Shown here one piece after another: positions 9,858-18,075 of a stretch of 64,000 nt of DNA; position 1 is the stretch's first letter; each line of letters opens with the position of its first letter. This stretch comes from Bythopirellula sp041737835 (lineage in GTDB: Bacteria > Planctomycetota > Planctomycetia > Pirellulales > Lacipirellulaceae), in the NCBI GenBank assembly GCA_041737835.1, contig JBGSQY010000072.1. One strand, 5' to 3'. Made by a program: the position numbers and the translations under genes. Below the pieces are notes generated by a model. It was not told the DNA's origin, did no database searches, and was given only the letters and a program-made list of their open reading frames with translations.

Positions 9858-10517
9858 GTGGACGCGGGATTGGAAGAGCGCGAGGGCACAAATTTGTTTT
9901 CACGATCACTGCATCTGATACTTCACAGCTTACTGCTGGGAACAGTTTTTCTTGCGGCGGGATGCGACGGACCGGAAATGCCGGCACCGCCACCTCGCGA
10001 ATCAACCAATCCGGCCGAAGATGACTTTGTCTGGATCATCGAGCGGATGGAGCACGCGCTTAAGATGTTCCAACCCCCCAGCAATCTGGGATTAACAATC
10101 AAGCGTGATCTAAAATATAAGGTGATCCCTCCCTCTGACCAGCAACCCAATTACACTGCTGAAATCATAGTCACGACCAAGTCGATCTATGATCATGGCA
10201 TGATCCCTTCAACGCGCGAACGTGAACAGGCCAAGAAGGCGACCGAGAAAAGCAATTTGAAGTTGGATGATCCCTATGAATTGCCAAGCGATGATAAATT
10301 GGCTGACTTAGGCATCGATGTGCCTCCCGTGGAGCAAACCAATCGTGAGGTACCCGCCCCTGTAATCCCCGCGCAGCGTGCCGTTGAGAAACGGGAGTAT
10401 CTGCTGCAATATGCCAATAATCAGTGGCAGTTACAAACGGAAGTTGTGGATGAAATCGAGCGAATGTGGTTCGATTACGCTCTCCAGACGGGGGACTTTG
10501 GCCCCGATCAGAAGTAG
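9858..10517 (+). CDS. Hypothetical lipoprotein
   Basis: The start is GTG 9858, supported by AAGGAG nine bases upstream. The 219-residue product has a hydrophobic leader ending in the lipobox LAAGC (Cys about 36), so it should be lipidated and membrane-anchored. The mature part is mostly polar, with a region resembling a small beta domain (LGLTIKRDLKYKVIPP; YTAEIIVTTKSIYDHG) and a C-terminal strand-rich end (YLLQYANNQWQLQTEVV). It is probably co-transcribed with the D-x-F-G repeat gene 27 bases upstream. It converges with floA, with only one base between the stop codons. I do not recognise the family. Confidence 0.82.
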   Translation: MDAGLEEREGTNLFSRSLHLILHSLLLGTVFLAAGCDGPEMPAPPPRESTNPAEDDFVWIIERMEHALKMFQPPSNLGLTIKRDLKYKVIPPSDQQPNYTAEIIVTTKSIYDHGMIPSTREREQAKKATEKSNLKLDDPYELPSDDKLADLGIDVPPVEQTNREVPAPVIPAQRAVEKREYLLQYANNQWQLQTEVVDEIERMWFDYALQTGDFGPDQK

Positions 10518-10518
10518 A

Positions 10519-11481
10519 TCAAGTTCCGTTTTTGCTAATGCGTTCGAGGTTGCCCTTGCGAAACGCATCGGCCATCGCCATCGGAACTTCCGCCTGGGCC
10601 AAGATCACCGAAGCGCGATTCTCGACCACCCTGGCCTTCATTTCCTGCTCACGGGCAATCGCATCGGCACGGCGTTGCTCGGCCAAGGCTTGAGCCTTTC
10701 GTGTGTCAGCTTCAGCTTGATCGGCTTGCAATCGAGCGCCAATGTTTTCGCCCACGTCGATGTCGGCGATATCAATCGACACAATTTCAAACGCCGTGTG
10801 AGCATCCAACCCGCGCTTGAGTACGGCCTTGGAAATGCGGTCGGGATTCTCCATCACCGTAAGATGATCGGCTGACGATCCTATCGAGGTGATGATACCT
10901 TCGCCAACGCGCGCGACTATGGTGTCCTCGGTGGCTCCGCCGATGAGTTGCGCGAGATTCGTGCGAACTGTCACACGAGCGCGAATTTTGAGTTCCACGC
11001 CGTTCTTCGCCACGGCACTCAAAAACGCGCGATCTGACTTTTCAGGGTTGGGGCAATCAATCACTTTGGGATTCACGCTCGTACGGACGGCATCAAGCAC
11101 GTCGCGGCCAGCGAGATCGATCGCGGCGGCTTTGTCGAAATCCAAATCGATGTCGGCCCGTTGGGCGGCGATAATCGCATTGATCACGCGCGGCACGTCG
11201 CCACCAGCCAGATAGTGTGCTTCCAAACGCCGAGTCGTGATGCCCGTGGTGGGGTCAGTTCCCACACCGGCTTGCATGGCCATGATTTTGCCTTCGACAA
11301 TCACGCGCGAATTGACTTGTCGTAGTCCCATGCCGATGAGGCTGAATATGCTCACCCGGGCATTGGACATGTAGGCTTGCAGCCAAATTTTGAAATACTT
11401 GGCCGCCATCACAAACAGCACCAACAAGAGAAACAGGGCAACACCAATCGCTGCCATGATGAGCATTTGCTGTGTCGTCAT
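10519..11481 (-). CDS. floA: Flotillin-like protein FloA (UPF0365, SPFH/band-7 family)
   Basis: A 320-residue protein with an N-terminal membrane segment (LIMAAIGVALFLLLVLFVMAA), the conserved basic stretch RVSIFSLIGMGLRQV, an SPFH-type domain and an Ala/Glu/Gln-rich coiled coil (LQADQAEADTRKAQALAEQ and onward). The length fits the FloA/YqfA family (about 330 residues). FloA proteins oligomerise in membrane microdomains and influence membrane fluidity, secretion and signalling complexes. In many bacteria an NfeD protein is encoded alongside; none is seen here. ATG 11481 is preferred over 11499 because a GAG sits eight bases upstream, but the choice is weak. Confidence 0.95.
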   Translation of the reverse strand: MTTQQMLIMAAIGVALFLLLVLFVMAAKYFKIWLQAYMSNARVSIFSLIGMGLRQVNSRVIVEGKIMAMQAGVGTDPTTGITTRRLEAHYLAGGDVPRVINAIIAAQRADIDLDFDKAAAIDLAGRDVLDAVRTSVNPKVIDCPNPEKSDRAFLSAVAKNGVELKIRARVTVRTNLAQLIGGATEDTIVARVGEGIITSIGSSADHLTVMENPDRISKAVLKRGLDAHTAFEIVSIDIADIDVGENIGARLQADQAEADTRKAQALAEQRRADAIAREQEMKARVVENRASVILAQAEVPMAMADAFRKGNLERISKNGT

Positions 11482-11671
11482 AGGTACATCTCGGAGCATA
11501 TTCGTGGGTCTGGGTTGCTAGCGGGCACTTGCAGCATAATACCGTACTTTCAGTGCGGCTGAAAGCAGAGTCTGCCGCCGGGAACCCGGCGAGAACTTGC
11601 CGGATCGAAATGAATCGCGTTCAATGGGAAGCACGTGAAGGTGATTTTCTAACCCACACAGGAGTTTCGTG

Positions 11672-12262
11672 ATGAAGTCTTTCGCTGCTCATGCCCTTGT
11701 TTTGCTCGCTTTGTCTCTCGGCGCACAACCTGCCGTCCATGCTGCCGACAGTTACGTTGTCGACCCCTCGCACACTTCGGTGATCTTCGGCATCAGCCAT
11801 CTTGGTTTTAGCTATACCTACGGACGCTTCAACAAAGTCTCGGGGAGCTACGTCCTCGACGAAGCCAATCCGGCCGCAAGCAGCTTTGATTTCACCATCG
11901 AAACGGCCAGCGTCGACACCGGTGATGCCAAGCGCGACGAACATTTGCGCAAGCCCGATTTCTTCAACGCCAATGAGTTTCCTCAAATCACGTTTAAAAG
12001 CACCGAAGTGAAGAGCGAAAAGAACGACAAAGGGGAAACCATATTTCAAGTCACGGGCGATCTGACGATGCACGGAGTCACGCGCAAAGTGACGTTGCCG
12101 CTGCGACTTCTGAAGGTCGGCCCCGGGATGGATGGCAAACAACGCTCTGGCTTTATCGCTGAAACACGTTTGTTGCGTAGCGAGTTCGGTATGACCAACA
12201 TGGTACCCCACATCGGCGACGATGTGGCCGTGACGATCAGTTTCGAGGGTGGAGTCCAATAG
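11672..12262 (+). CDS. Exported YceI-family protein
   Basis: The start is ATG 11672, following AGGAG with a seven-base spacer; a GTG directly precedes it. A signal peptide ends near VHAAD. The mature protein has the YceI lipocalin-like beta-barrel signature: VDPSHTSVIFGISHLG at the start, then FNKVSGSYVLDE, FFNANEFPQITFKS and MHGVTRKVTLPL. The family binds polyisoprenoid or amide-like lipids in the periplasm and is often stress-induced. The substrate here is not predictable. A small gene for a membrane protein follows after nine bases, suggesting an operon. Confidence 0.95.
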   Translation: MKSFAAHALVLLALSLGAQPAVHAADSYVVDPSHTSVIFGISHLGFSYTYGRFNKVSGSYVLDEANPAASSFDFTIETASVDTGDAKRDEHLRKPDFFNANEFPQITFKSTEVKSEKNDKGETIFQVTGDLTMHGVTRKVTLPLRLLKVGPGMDGKQRSGFIAETRLLRSEFGMTNMVPHIGDDVAVTISFEGGVQ

Positions 12263-12271
12263 ATCTGAAAG

Positions 12272-13177
12272 ATGATCAGGCTCACTGACATATTGCTGGG
12301 TGGCATCCTGCCAGGAATTTTGGCGGTTGCCGCGCTGGCACTGGTTTGGAAACTCACAAAGAACGCCGCGAGCAGTTGGCGGACCGCGGCCGTTCTGAGT
12401 TTAGTCGCTGGATTGTGGGCTCTCGATGCGCAAGGAGTCGGCCTATCAACGGCGATCTCCAAAAGCTTGCGCATCACCGAGGCCAGGGACTTTCTGCCGT
12501 TGATGGTGATCCTGGCCGTGGTGCCCGACGCCGTGGCCACTTTAGGAAAGAACGGCAGCATCGCGGGTTGGGTCTTGAGAATCGCGCTCTGCGGATTCTT
12601 GCCATGGCGCATGCTCAACGGCACGAAGTATTTACCTAAAAACGGGCCGCTGCTCTGGTCCACAGGCGAAATGATCGCGTGGCTTGGTGGGACGGCGTTG
12701 GCCATTTTCGCGACATGGTCGTTGGTGCGCGCTGAAAGCACTGAGAAACCCAAACTGCGCTCGGTGTTGGCGGCGATCGTCGCCCTGTGTGGCGCGATCA
12801 CGATCGCCATGTCGGGATCGATCACTTACGCACAATTGATGGGAGTGCTGACCGCGACACTCACTGGTTGTGCGCTTGGTACATGGCTTCTGAAAGTAGG
12901 CCGAGGTCCCGATGCCGCCGCGGGTCCGCTGGTGGTTTCGTTCGGTGGCATTTTGGTGCTTGCGCATTTCATTGCCGAAGTGAAATTGCTGTACGTTGTG
13001 CTGCTCCTTGTGGGATATGCCGTCGGAGCGGGTTGGTTTTTTCCGGGCAAAAAGTGGAGCACTCCGGTGCGCTGCGCGGTGTGTTTGTTGGCGATTAGTG
13101 CGGCCGTGGTGATGGCTGGGCTGGACTTCGCCGCGGCGCAAGCAGTAGCGGCGAATAATCCGTATATGAGTTTGTGA
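12272..13177 (+). CDS. Polytopic membrane protein of unknown function
   Basis: A 301-residue protein consisting almost entirely of hydrophobic helices, about eight by eye (for example GGILPGILAVAALALVW, VLAAIVALCGAITIAMSG, LLYVVLLLVGYAVGAGWFF). No transporter or enzyme signature is recognisable. It begins nine bases after the yceI-like stop, and the pair probably form an operon. The C-terminus ends in a hydrophilic Asn/Pro tail. A copy of a dispersed intergenic repeat follows the stop codon. Function cannot be assigned. Confidence 0.8.
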   Translation: MIRLTDILLGGILPGILAVAALALVWKLTKNAASSWRTAAVLSLVAGLWALDAQGVGLSTAISKSLRITEARDFLPLMVILAVVPDAVATLGKNGSIAGWVLRIALCGFLPWRMLNGTKYLPKNGPLLWSTGEMIAWLGGTALAIFATWSLVRAESTEKPKLRSVLAAIVALCGAITIAMSGSITYAQLMGVLTATLTGCALGTWLLKVGRGPDAAAGPLVVSFGGILVLAHFIAEVKLLYVVLLLVGYAVGAGWFFPGKKWSTPVRCAVCLLAISAAVVMAGLDFAAAQAVAANNPYMSL

Positions 13178-13186
13178 GAATTTAAA

Positions 13187-13211
13187 CCGTGGGCTGCCGC
13201 CCTCGGCTAGG
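13187..13211. repeat. Dispersed intergenic repeat, copy 1
   Basis: This 25-base element runs from CCGTGGGCTG to CTCGGCTAGG. Its first 24 bases match, on the opposite strand, the copy at 56498-56522, and a diverged copy lies at 14383-14407. All copies are between genes. Confidence 0.7.
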
Positions 13212-13229
13212 AAACGGAAATTAGCTACT

Positions 13230-14357
13230 TCACGAATCGATCCAGCCGCCGCCGAGGGTGCGGTCGCCGTCGTAACAAACGACAGCTTGTCCCGGCGCAA
13301 CGCCGTGTTGTGGCTCGTCGAATTCTACCGAGAACTGTCGTCCCGGAAGTAGTTTCACGCTCGCGCCGACCGGTCGCGTGTTGTAACGAATCTGGACCTG
13401 GCAATGTCGCGGCACATCCTCGGCGGGGACCAACCAATTCGCTGCCGACGCACTGAGTGATGCTTGCGCGAGTTCATCGCGATCCCCCAACACCACCCGG
13501 CGGGTGTGGGGTTCGATTCGCACCACGAATTTTGGTTCGCCCAATGCAATACCAAGTCCCTTGCGCTGACCAACGGTGAAACCTTCGATCCCCGGATGTG
13601 TGCCGACTACCGTGCCATCGGTCGTGACGAACTCGCCCGCCGTATCAACATCATCCCGCTGGCCACGAACGAAATCCGAATAGTGACCCTGCGTAACAAA
13701 ACAGATTTCCTGGCTATCTTTCTTCTCGGCGACATTGAAACCCAACTCGCCGGCGATGCGGCGAATCTCGGGTTTTTCAAAATCGCCAACCGGTAGCAGC
13801 ATGCGGCTCAAATATTTCTTGTCGATGCCAAAGAGCACATAGGATTGATCCTTCGCCGCGTCGCGGCCCCGCAAGAGTGCTGGTACACCGCTAAAAGTTT
13901 GTTCCAATCGTGCGTAATGTCCTGTGGCCACGAACTCGGCGCTCACGCTGTCGGCGTAATCGAACAGCTTGCCGAACTTGATCCAGTTGTTGCACTGCAC
14001 GCACGGATTGGGCGTGCGGCCCGCCGTGTATTCGTCGACGAAGTAGTCGATGATGCGGGTAAACTCTTCTTCGAGATTCAAAGCGTAGAACGGAATTCCC
14101 AAGCGATCTGCCACCCGACGGGCGTCCGCGGCATCGGCGGCGGTGCAACAGCCTTGCTTGTGGTCGAGGCGGTTGATGATGGGAAGGGCACTTAAGCAAT
14201 CCCCACCGCCTGCTGAAGCAGGCTCGCCGCAAGCGACGGGGGATTGATGCCCGTGGCGCATGAAGACGCCGATCACCTCGTGGCCCTCTTGGATCAACAA
14301 GTGGGCCGCGACGCTCGAATCGACTCCCCCGGACATGGCTAATACGACACGCGACAT
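13230..14357 (-). CDS. mnmA: tRNA-specific 2-thiouridylase MnmA
   Basis: MnmA uses ATP and a persulfide relay to install sulfur at position 2 of wobble uridine in Glu, Gln and Lys tRNAs. The 375-residue protein has the PP-loop SGGVDSS (9-15), the catalytic Cys in TPNPCVQC (119) and the persulfide Cys in SQEICF (219), with the usual C-terminal beta domains. Between the PP-loop and the conserved CCTAADAADA segment there is an extra stretch of about 20-25 residues, containing additional Cys and His, relative to the E. coli protein. It is divergent from prfB across a 110-base spacer. Confidence 0.98.
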   Translation of the reverse strand: MSRVVLAMSGGVDSSVAAHLLIQEGHEVIGVFMRHGHQSPVACGEPASAGGGDCLSALPIINRLDHKQGCCTAADAADARRVADRLGIPFYALNLEEEFTRIIDYFVDEYTAGRTPNPCVQCNNWIKFGKLFDYADSVSAEFVATGHYARLEQTFSGVPALLRGRDAAKDQSYVLFGIDKKYLSRMLLPVGDFEKPEIRRIAGELGFNVAEKKDSQEICFVTQGHYSDFVRGQRDDVDTAGEFVTTDGTVVGTHPGIEGFTVGQRKGLGIALGEPKFVVRIEPHTRRVVLGDRDELAQASLSASAANWLVPAEDVPRHCQVQIRYNTRPVGASVKLLPGRQFSVEFDEPQHGVAPGQAVVCYDGDRTLGGGWIDS

Positions 14358-14382
14358 AATTTGAGTTTATGCCGGTCGCAGA

Positions 14383-14407
14383 GCGTGGGCTACCGCCCTT
14401 GGCCAGG
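14383..14407. repeat. Dispersed intergenic repeat, diverged copy 2
   Basis: A 25-base element related to the copies at 13187 and 56498, sharing GTGGGCT, CCGCCCT and GGC blocks with about four substitutions. It lies upstream of mnmA, between mnmA and prfB. Confidence 0.5.
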
Positions 14408-14467
14408 AATTGCTTATAATGCCACGTTCCCACATTGTTTCATATTCATATCGACGGAGTCCCACCG

Positions 14468-15593
14468 ATGGCACTGGAAAAGGAATGGTACGATCGCACC
14501 GAAGCGATCCGCACTGCAATTCTCCAGCTGCGGGACTCTCTTTGACGTTGCTGGCAAAGCTCACCGGCTGATCGATATCGACGCCGAAATGTCGGCCCCC
14601 GGTTTCTGGGACGACCAAGAAAAAGCGCAAGCCACGCTCATGGAGCGCAAGTCGCTCGATTCGATCGTGAAGCCGCTCAACGAAACTCTGCTGTCATGCA
14701 ATGATCTGAAGGCCATGCTGGAAATGGCCGAAGAGGATGAATCCTTCGCGGCCGAAGTTCCCGGTGAAGTCGTTCGCCTCGAAGGAATCATCGAAGACCT
14801 CAAACTCAAAGCACTTTTGAGCGGTACGCATGATGCGGCGGGGGCGATCATGACGATCAACGCCCGTGACGGTGGGACCGATGCCAACGACTGGGCCGAG
14901 ATGCTGCTACGAATGTATACCCAGTGGGCCTCGAAGAATGGCTACAGCGTGGAACTCGTTGACCGCCAGGATAACGAAGAAGCAGGCATCAATAACGCCA
15001 CGATCACGATCCGCGGGCCAATGGCCTACGGTTACCTGCGCGGCGAAACAGGCATGCATCGGCTTGTGCGGATCAGCCCGTTCAATAGCGAAGGCAAACG
15101 GCAGACCAGCTTTGCGGCCGTTGATGTCTCGCCAGAAGTTGCTGACTCGGTAGCGATCGAGATCGATCCCGAGGATGTTCGCGAAGATACCTTCCGAGCG
15201 AGCGGGGCAGGGGGACAGCACGTTAACAAAACTTCGAGCGCGATCCGTCTGACGCACATTCCAACCAACATCGTTGTTCAGTGTCAAAACGAACGGAGCC
15301 AACATAAGAACCGCGCGACCGCGTGGAAAATGTTGCGGGCGCGGATGGCACGGATCGAAGAAGAAAAACGCGAAGCCGAAGAAGCGATCAAATATCAGCA
15401 GCAGGCCAAGACGGGCTTTGGCTCGCAGATTCGTAACTATTTCTTACACCCTGATCAACGGGTGAAAGACGCCCGCACGAAGTTCCAAATGGGGAACTTT
15501 CACGCGGTGCTCGACGGCGATATCCAAGGATTTCTGGACTCGGTCCTCCGCTGGCGTGCCGGCCAACCGATCGAAGATGAGGATGACGAGTAG
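14468..15593 (+). CDS. prfB: Peptide chain release factor 2 with programmed +1 frameshift
   Basis: RF2 recognises UGA and UAA stop codons and triggers peptide release. The gene starts at ATG 14468. Twenty-five codons (MALEKEWYDRTEAIR ... LRDSL) end at an in-frame TGA at 14543, in the context CTT TGA C. A +1 shift continues in the downstream frame (DVAGKAHRLIDID...), giving about 374 residues, close to the family length. The second part carries the RF2-type SPF tripeptide (RISPFNSEG) and the GGQ motif in SGAGGQHVNKT that catalyses ester hydrolysis. Low RF2 should slow termination at the TGA and favour the shift: classical autoregulation. The upstream-frame start at 14361 is not real. Confidence 0.97.
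14540..14546 (+). promoter_or_regulatory. prfB: prfB programmed +1 frameshift site (CTT TGA C)
   Basis: The slippery Leu codon CTT (14540-14542) is followed by TGA and then C, the classical weak-termination context. The usual internal Shine-Dalgarno (AGGGGG in E. coli) is replaced at the equivalent spacing by CGGGAC, a much weaker match. Confidence 0.92.
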
Positions 15594-16279
15594 TGGCCGC
15601 ATCCAGTAAAACGACTTTAGAAGCGCGCGGCCCAGCGGCACACATTTGCGTTGAATTCGAAAAAGTTGGTGATTATTTCTCGCACGGAATTTGGTTGTTG
15701 GTCGGCAACGAACGCATCCCTGTGTTCCAATCCTGCGAGAATCCAAATCAGCTTCATCTCCCTTGCTTCACGGAACTTCATCAGCAAGGCAAGAATATCT
15801 TTTTGACGGGTGCCAATGGACCTTGCCATTGGTCGATGAGTGTGGAAGTGGGCGATGCCACGTCGCGGGGACCGGGCGATTTGCCTGACAACGAGAAATT
15901 CCGGTTCAATACGCGGTATGGTCTCAATGCGCCTCATCTCAATCCCAACATCCCGGCGTTTCAATTTTTGTTCTTTGATATTGCCTGCCGTCTCAAAGAG
16001 GATGTCGTGGGATTGGCCACGGTCTACACAAAATCGGAAGTCGTCGAATATTTTGGTGATAATCTGAGTAAGCCAAGCCAGACGTGCCAAGTGCGATGGC
16101 AAGATCATCAAGCGGTTTCCTTCGGCGCGAATGCCGACCGCGAGGTCCTGAGATTTGATCCCGATCCCAAGTGCTTGCTCGTGTGCGAGCCAGCACACCA
16201 ACTCAAAATATCAACGTCCCAGAGCGGTGACAAAAAGTATCCCGCCACCGTGCAATGGAGTTACGGCATCTGGGCTTGA
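15593..16279 (+). CDS. Hypothetical protein coupled to prfB
   Basis: The gene starts with GTG at 15593, overlapping the prfB stop codon by one base (TAGTG), so it is translationally coupled. The 228-residue protein has no signal peptide or membrane segment. It looks like an all-beta fold with aromatic strands (HGIWLLVGNERIPVFQS; FQFLFFDIACRLKEDVVG) and ends in VQWSYGIWA. I recognise no catalytic motif. Coupling to a release-factor gene is probably positional rather than functional, but the tight overlap is notable. Confidence 0.75.
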   Translation: MAASSKTTLEARGPAAHICVEFEKVGDYFSHGIWLLVGNERIPVFQSCENPNQLHLPCFTELHQQGKNIFLTGANGPCHWSMSVEVGDATSRGPGDLPDNEKFRFNTRYGLNAPHLNPNIPAFQFLFFDIACRLKEDVVGLATVYTKSEVVEYFGDNLSKPSQTCQVRWQDHQAVSFGANADREVLRFDPDPKCLLVCEPAHQLKISTSQSGDKKYPATVQWSYGIWA

Positions 16280-16326
16280 GGGAAAAAAATCGCGAGACTC
16301 GCGCCCGTAGCTCAACATCAAGGCGA

Positions 16327-17148
16327 TCAATCTTGCTGGGGTGGTTCCTCACCCTCTTTCCAAGTCTTGCCCGTCGCGTGGTCGATGTAGGAGGGCTGCT
16401 CGGCTTGCTTACCTTCTGGCGACACGACCTCGCGGACCCAAATGTTGCGATAGCGCACGGGGTTGCCGTGATCTTGCAGCGAGATCGGCATCTTATCGTC
16501 GTGCTTTTCGTAACCCGCCGGTTGATGCCAATGTGTCTTGCCCTTCAATTCAAAATTACTCAGCACGAGCACGCCGTTTTGGAAGACTGTGACGCGGGCG
16601 GGGGACTTCAACGAACCATCTTCGTTAAATCGAGGTGCCGTCCAGGCCACGTCATAAACATTCCATTGCCCCGGCGGACGCATCGCATTCACGAGCGGGG
16701 GGGTCTGCTTGTAAATCGAGCCCGCCTGACCTTCGGGATAGGTTTTGTTTTCGTAAGAATCCAGCACCTGAAGTTCGTAGCTATCCATTAAGAAAATGCC
16801 GCTGTTGCCGCGGCCTTGGCTTTCGCCTTGGGCGGGCACAGGGGCGGACCATTCGATGTGGAGCTGCATGTCGCCGAATTTTTGCTTGGTTTTGATCCCC
16901 CCTTCGCCGATGACCGCCTCGCCATCTTCGACTTTCCACTTGTCGGCCCCTTCCCAGGCCGAGAGATCTTTGCCGTCGAACAAAATGATTGCATCCGATG
17001 GCGGAGCCGCGGAATTTTCGCCGGGGGTCACTACCGGGGGCTCAGGCCATTGGATGCCGGGGAGGTATTCGACGCTTTGAGCGTGCAACACGCTCGCTGC
17101 GAACAGGGCCAGACAGGGCAAAACGTAGCGAAATCGAGAACGGTGCAT
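16327..17148 (-). CDS. Exported DUF1080 (3-keto-disaccharide hydrolase) family protein
   Basis: The start is ATG 17148, giving a signal peptide (MHRSRFRYVLPCLALFAASVLHA-QS); the frame is open upstream without support. The mature domain has the DUF1080 hallmarks: IILFDGKDLSAWEG, the lectin-like strand block MQLHIEWSAP, GNSGIFLMDSYELQVLDS and the C-terminal IWVREV. Members adopt a concanavalin/jelly-roll fold and are abundant in planctomycetes; some hydrolyse 3-keto-glycosides. The specific sugar is unknown. The 273-residue length is normal for the family. Confidence 0.95.
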   Translation of the reverse strand: MHRSRFRYVLPCLALFAASVLHAQSVEYLPGIQWPEPPVVTPGENSAAPPSDAIILFDGKDLSAWEGADKWKVEDGEAVIGEGGIKTKQKFGDMQLHIEWSAPVPAQGESQGRGNSGIFLMDSYELQVLDSYENKTYPEGQAGSIYKQTPPLVNAMRPPGQWNVYDVAWTAPRFNEDGSLKSPARVTVFQNGVLVLSNFELKGKTHWHQPAGYEKHDDKMPISLQDHGNPVRYRNIWVREVVSPEGKQAEQPSYIDHATGKTWKEGEEPPQQD

Positions 17149-17350
17149 CTTGAACGGTGCCTCGAAAAGAACTTGGAAAGACAGGAGTTTTCGCCGCCCC
17201 AACGTGCGGCCTGCACGATTATCAACAACGAATCGACCGTTCGCAAGGAAAAGCCGCCGACTCCATTGCCAGGGGCGCCGATTTTGGGGACAATTTGCGG
17301 TTCTGTCCGGTTTCCGCCGAGGTTTTGTGATTTAGGAGTGCGCAGCAGCG

Positions 17351-18046
17351 ATGGTCTTTCCGAACATTGAAAAGATCAAACAGGATTACACCGACAAATA
17401 CGTGGTGGTCGACCCGCAACGGCCCGAACTTGCACGGTTTGCCGACGTGGTGGGTCAGGTGAAGACCGTCAACATGAGCGGCCGCGCGCTTGTTGAGTTT
17501 CTTGACTATCACCTGAACATTGGGTGGTACGACATCGAGCTCGAATTCTTGAAGGTGGTCGACAAACCACTGCCCAAAGCCAAGGAAGAGAAGAAGCCAG
17601 CGCCGAAGGCGGAAGCGAAGCCTGCGGAGGCCAAGGCGGCACCTGCTAAAGCAGCTGCCCCCGCGGGCAAACCTTCAACCGCGGATATCCTTGCAAAGCT
17701 CAAGGGGGGTGCAGGGGCTGCTCCCGCGGCACCTGCCGCGAAGAAGGAAGCACCTGCTACACCGCCCGCTGCTGCACCGGCTGCTCCGGCAGGCTCGCCT
17801 GGCAAAGTGGATCGGGCGAAGATGTCGGTGGCTGACATGATCGCGGCTGCCAAGGGTGGCGCGGCCGCAGCACCTGCTGCGAAGAGTGAACCGGCACCGA
17901 AGGTAGAACCCGCACCCGCTGCCAAGGCCCCAGCTGCTGAAGCGGCCTCGCCAGCGAAAGCTGAGGGTGGCATCGTGAAGATCGACAAGTCGGGGATGAG
18001 CATCGACGCGATGGTGGCCTACTGCCGCGAAAAGGATGCGGCGTAG
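17351..18046 (+). CDS. Ala/Pro/Lys-rich protein with a conserved N-terminal domain and three short repeats
   Basis: A 231-residue cytoplasmic protein. Residues 1-75 form a compact domain (FPNIEKIKQDY; VVGQVKTVNMSGRALVEFLD). The rest is disordered Ala/Pro/Lys-rich linker interrupted by three similar helical peptides: STADILAKLKGGA (109-121), SVADMIAAAKGGA (159-171) and SIDAMVAYCREKDAA (217-231). The evenly spaced amphipathic peptides on flexible linkers resemble docking elements. The best ribosome binding site (AGGAG) is about 12 bases upstream, a little far. I do not know the family's function. Confidence 0.8.
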   Translation: MVFPNIEKIKQDYTDKYVVVDPQRPELARFADVVGQVKTVNMSGRALVEFLDYHLNIGWYDIELEFLKVVDKPLPKAKEEKKPAPKAEAKPAEAKAAPAKAAAPAGKPSTADILAKLKGGAGAAPAAPAAKKEAPATPPAAAPAAPAGSPGKVDRAKMSVADMIAAAKGGAAAAPAAKSEPAPKVEPAPAAKAPAAEAASPAKAEGGIVKIDKSGMSIDAMVAYCREKDAA

Positions 18047-18075
18047 GACCGGCGATCAAGTCTGATTCCAGGTCC

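Noticed and set aside
14361..14467. Extended N-terminus of prfB in the downstream frame
   Set aside because: The upstream part is intergenic and includes a repeat; the programmed frameshift gives the correct start at 14468.
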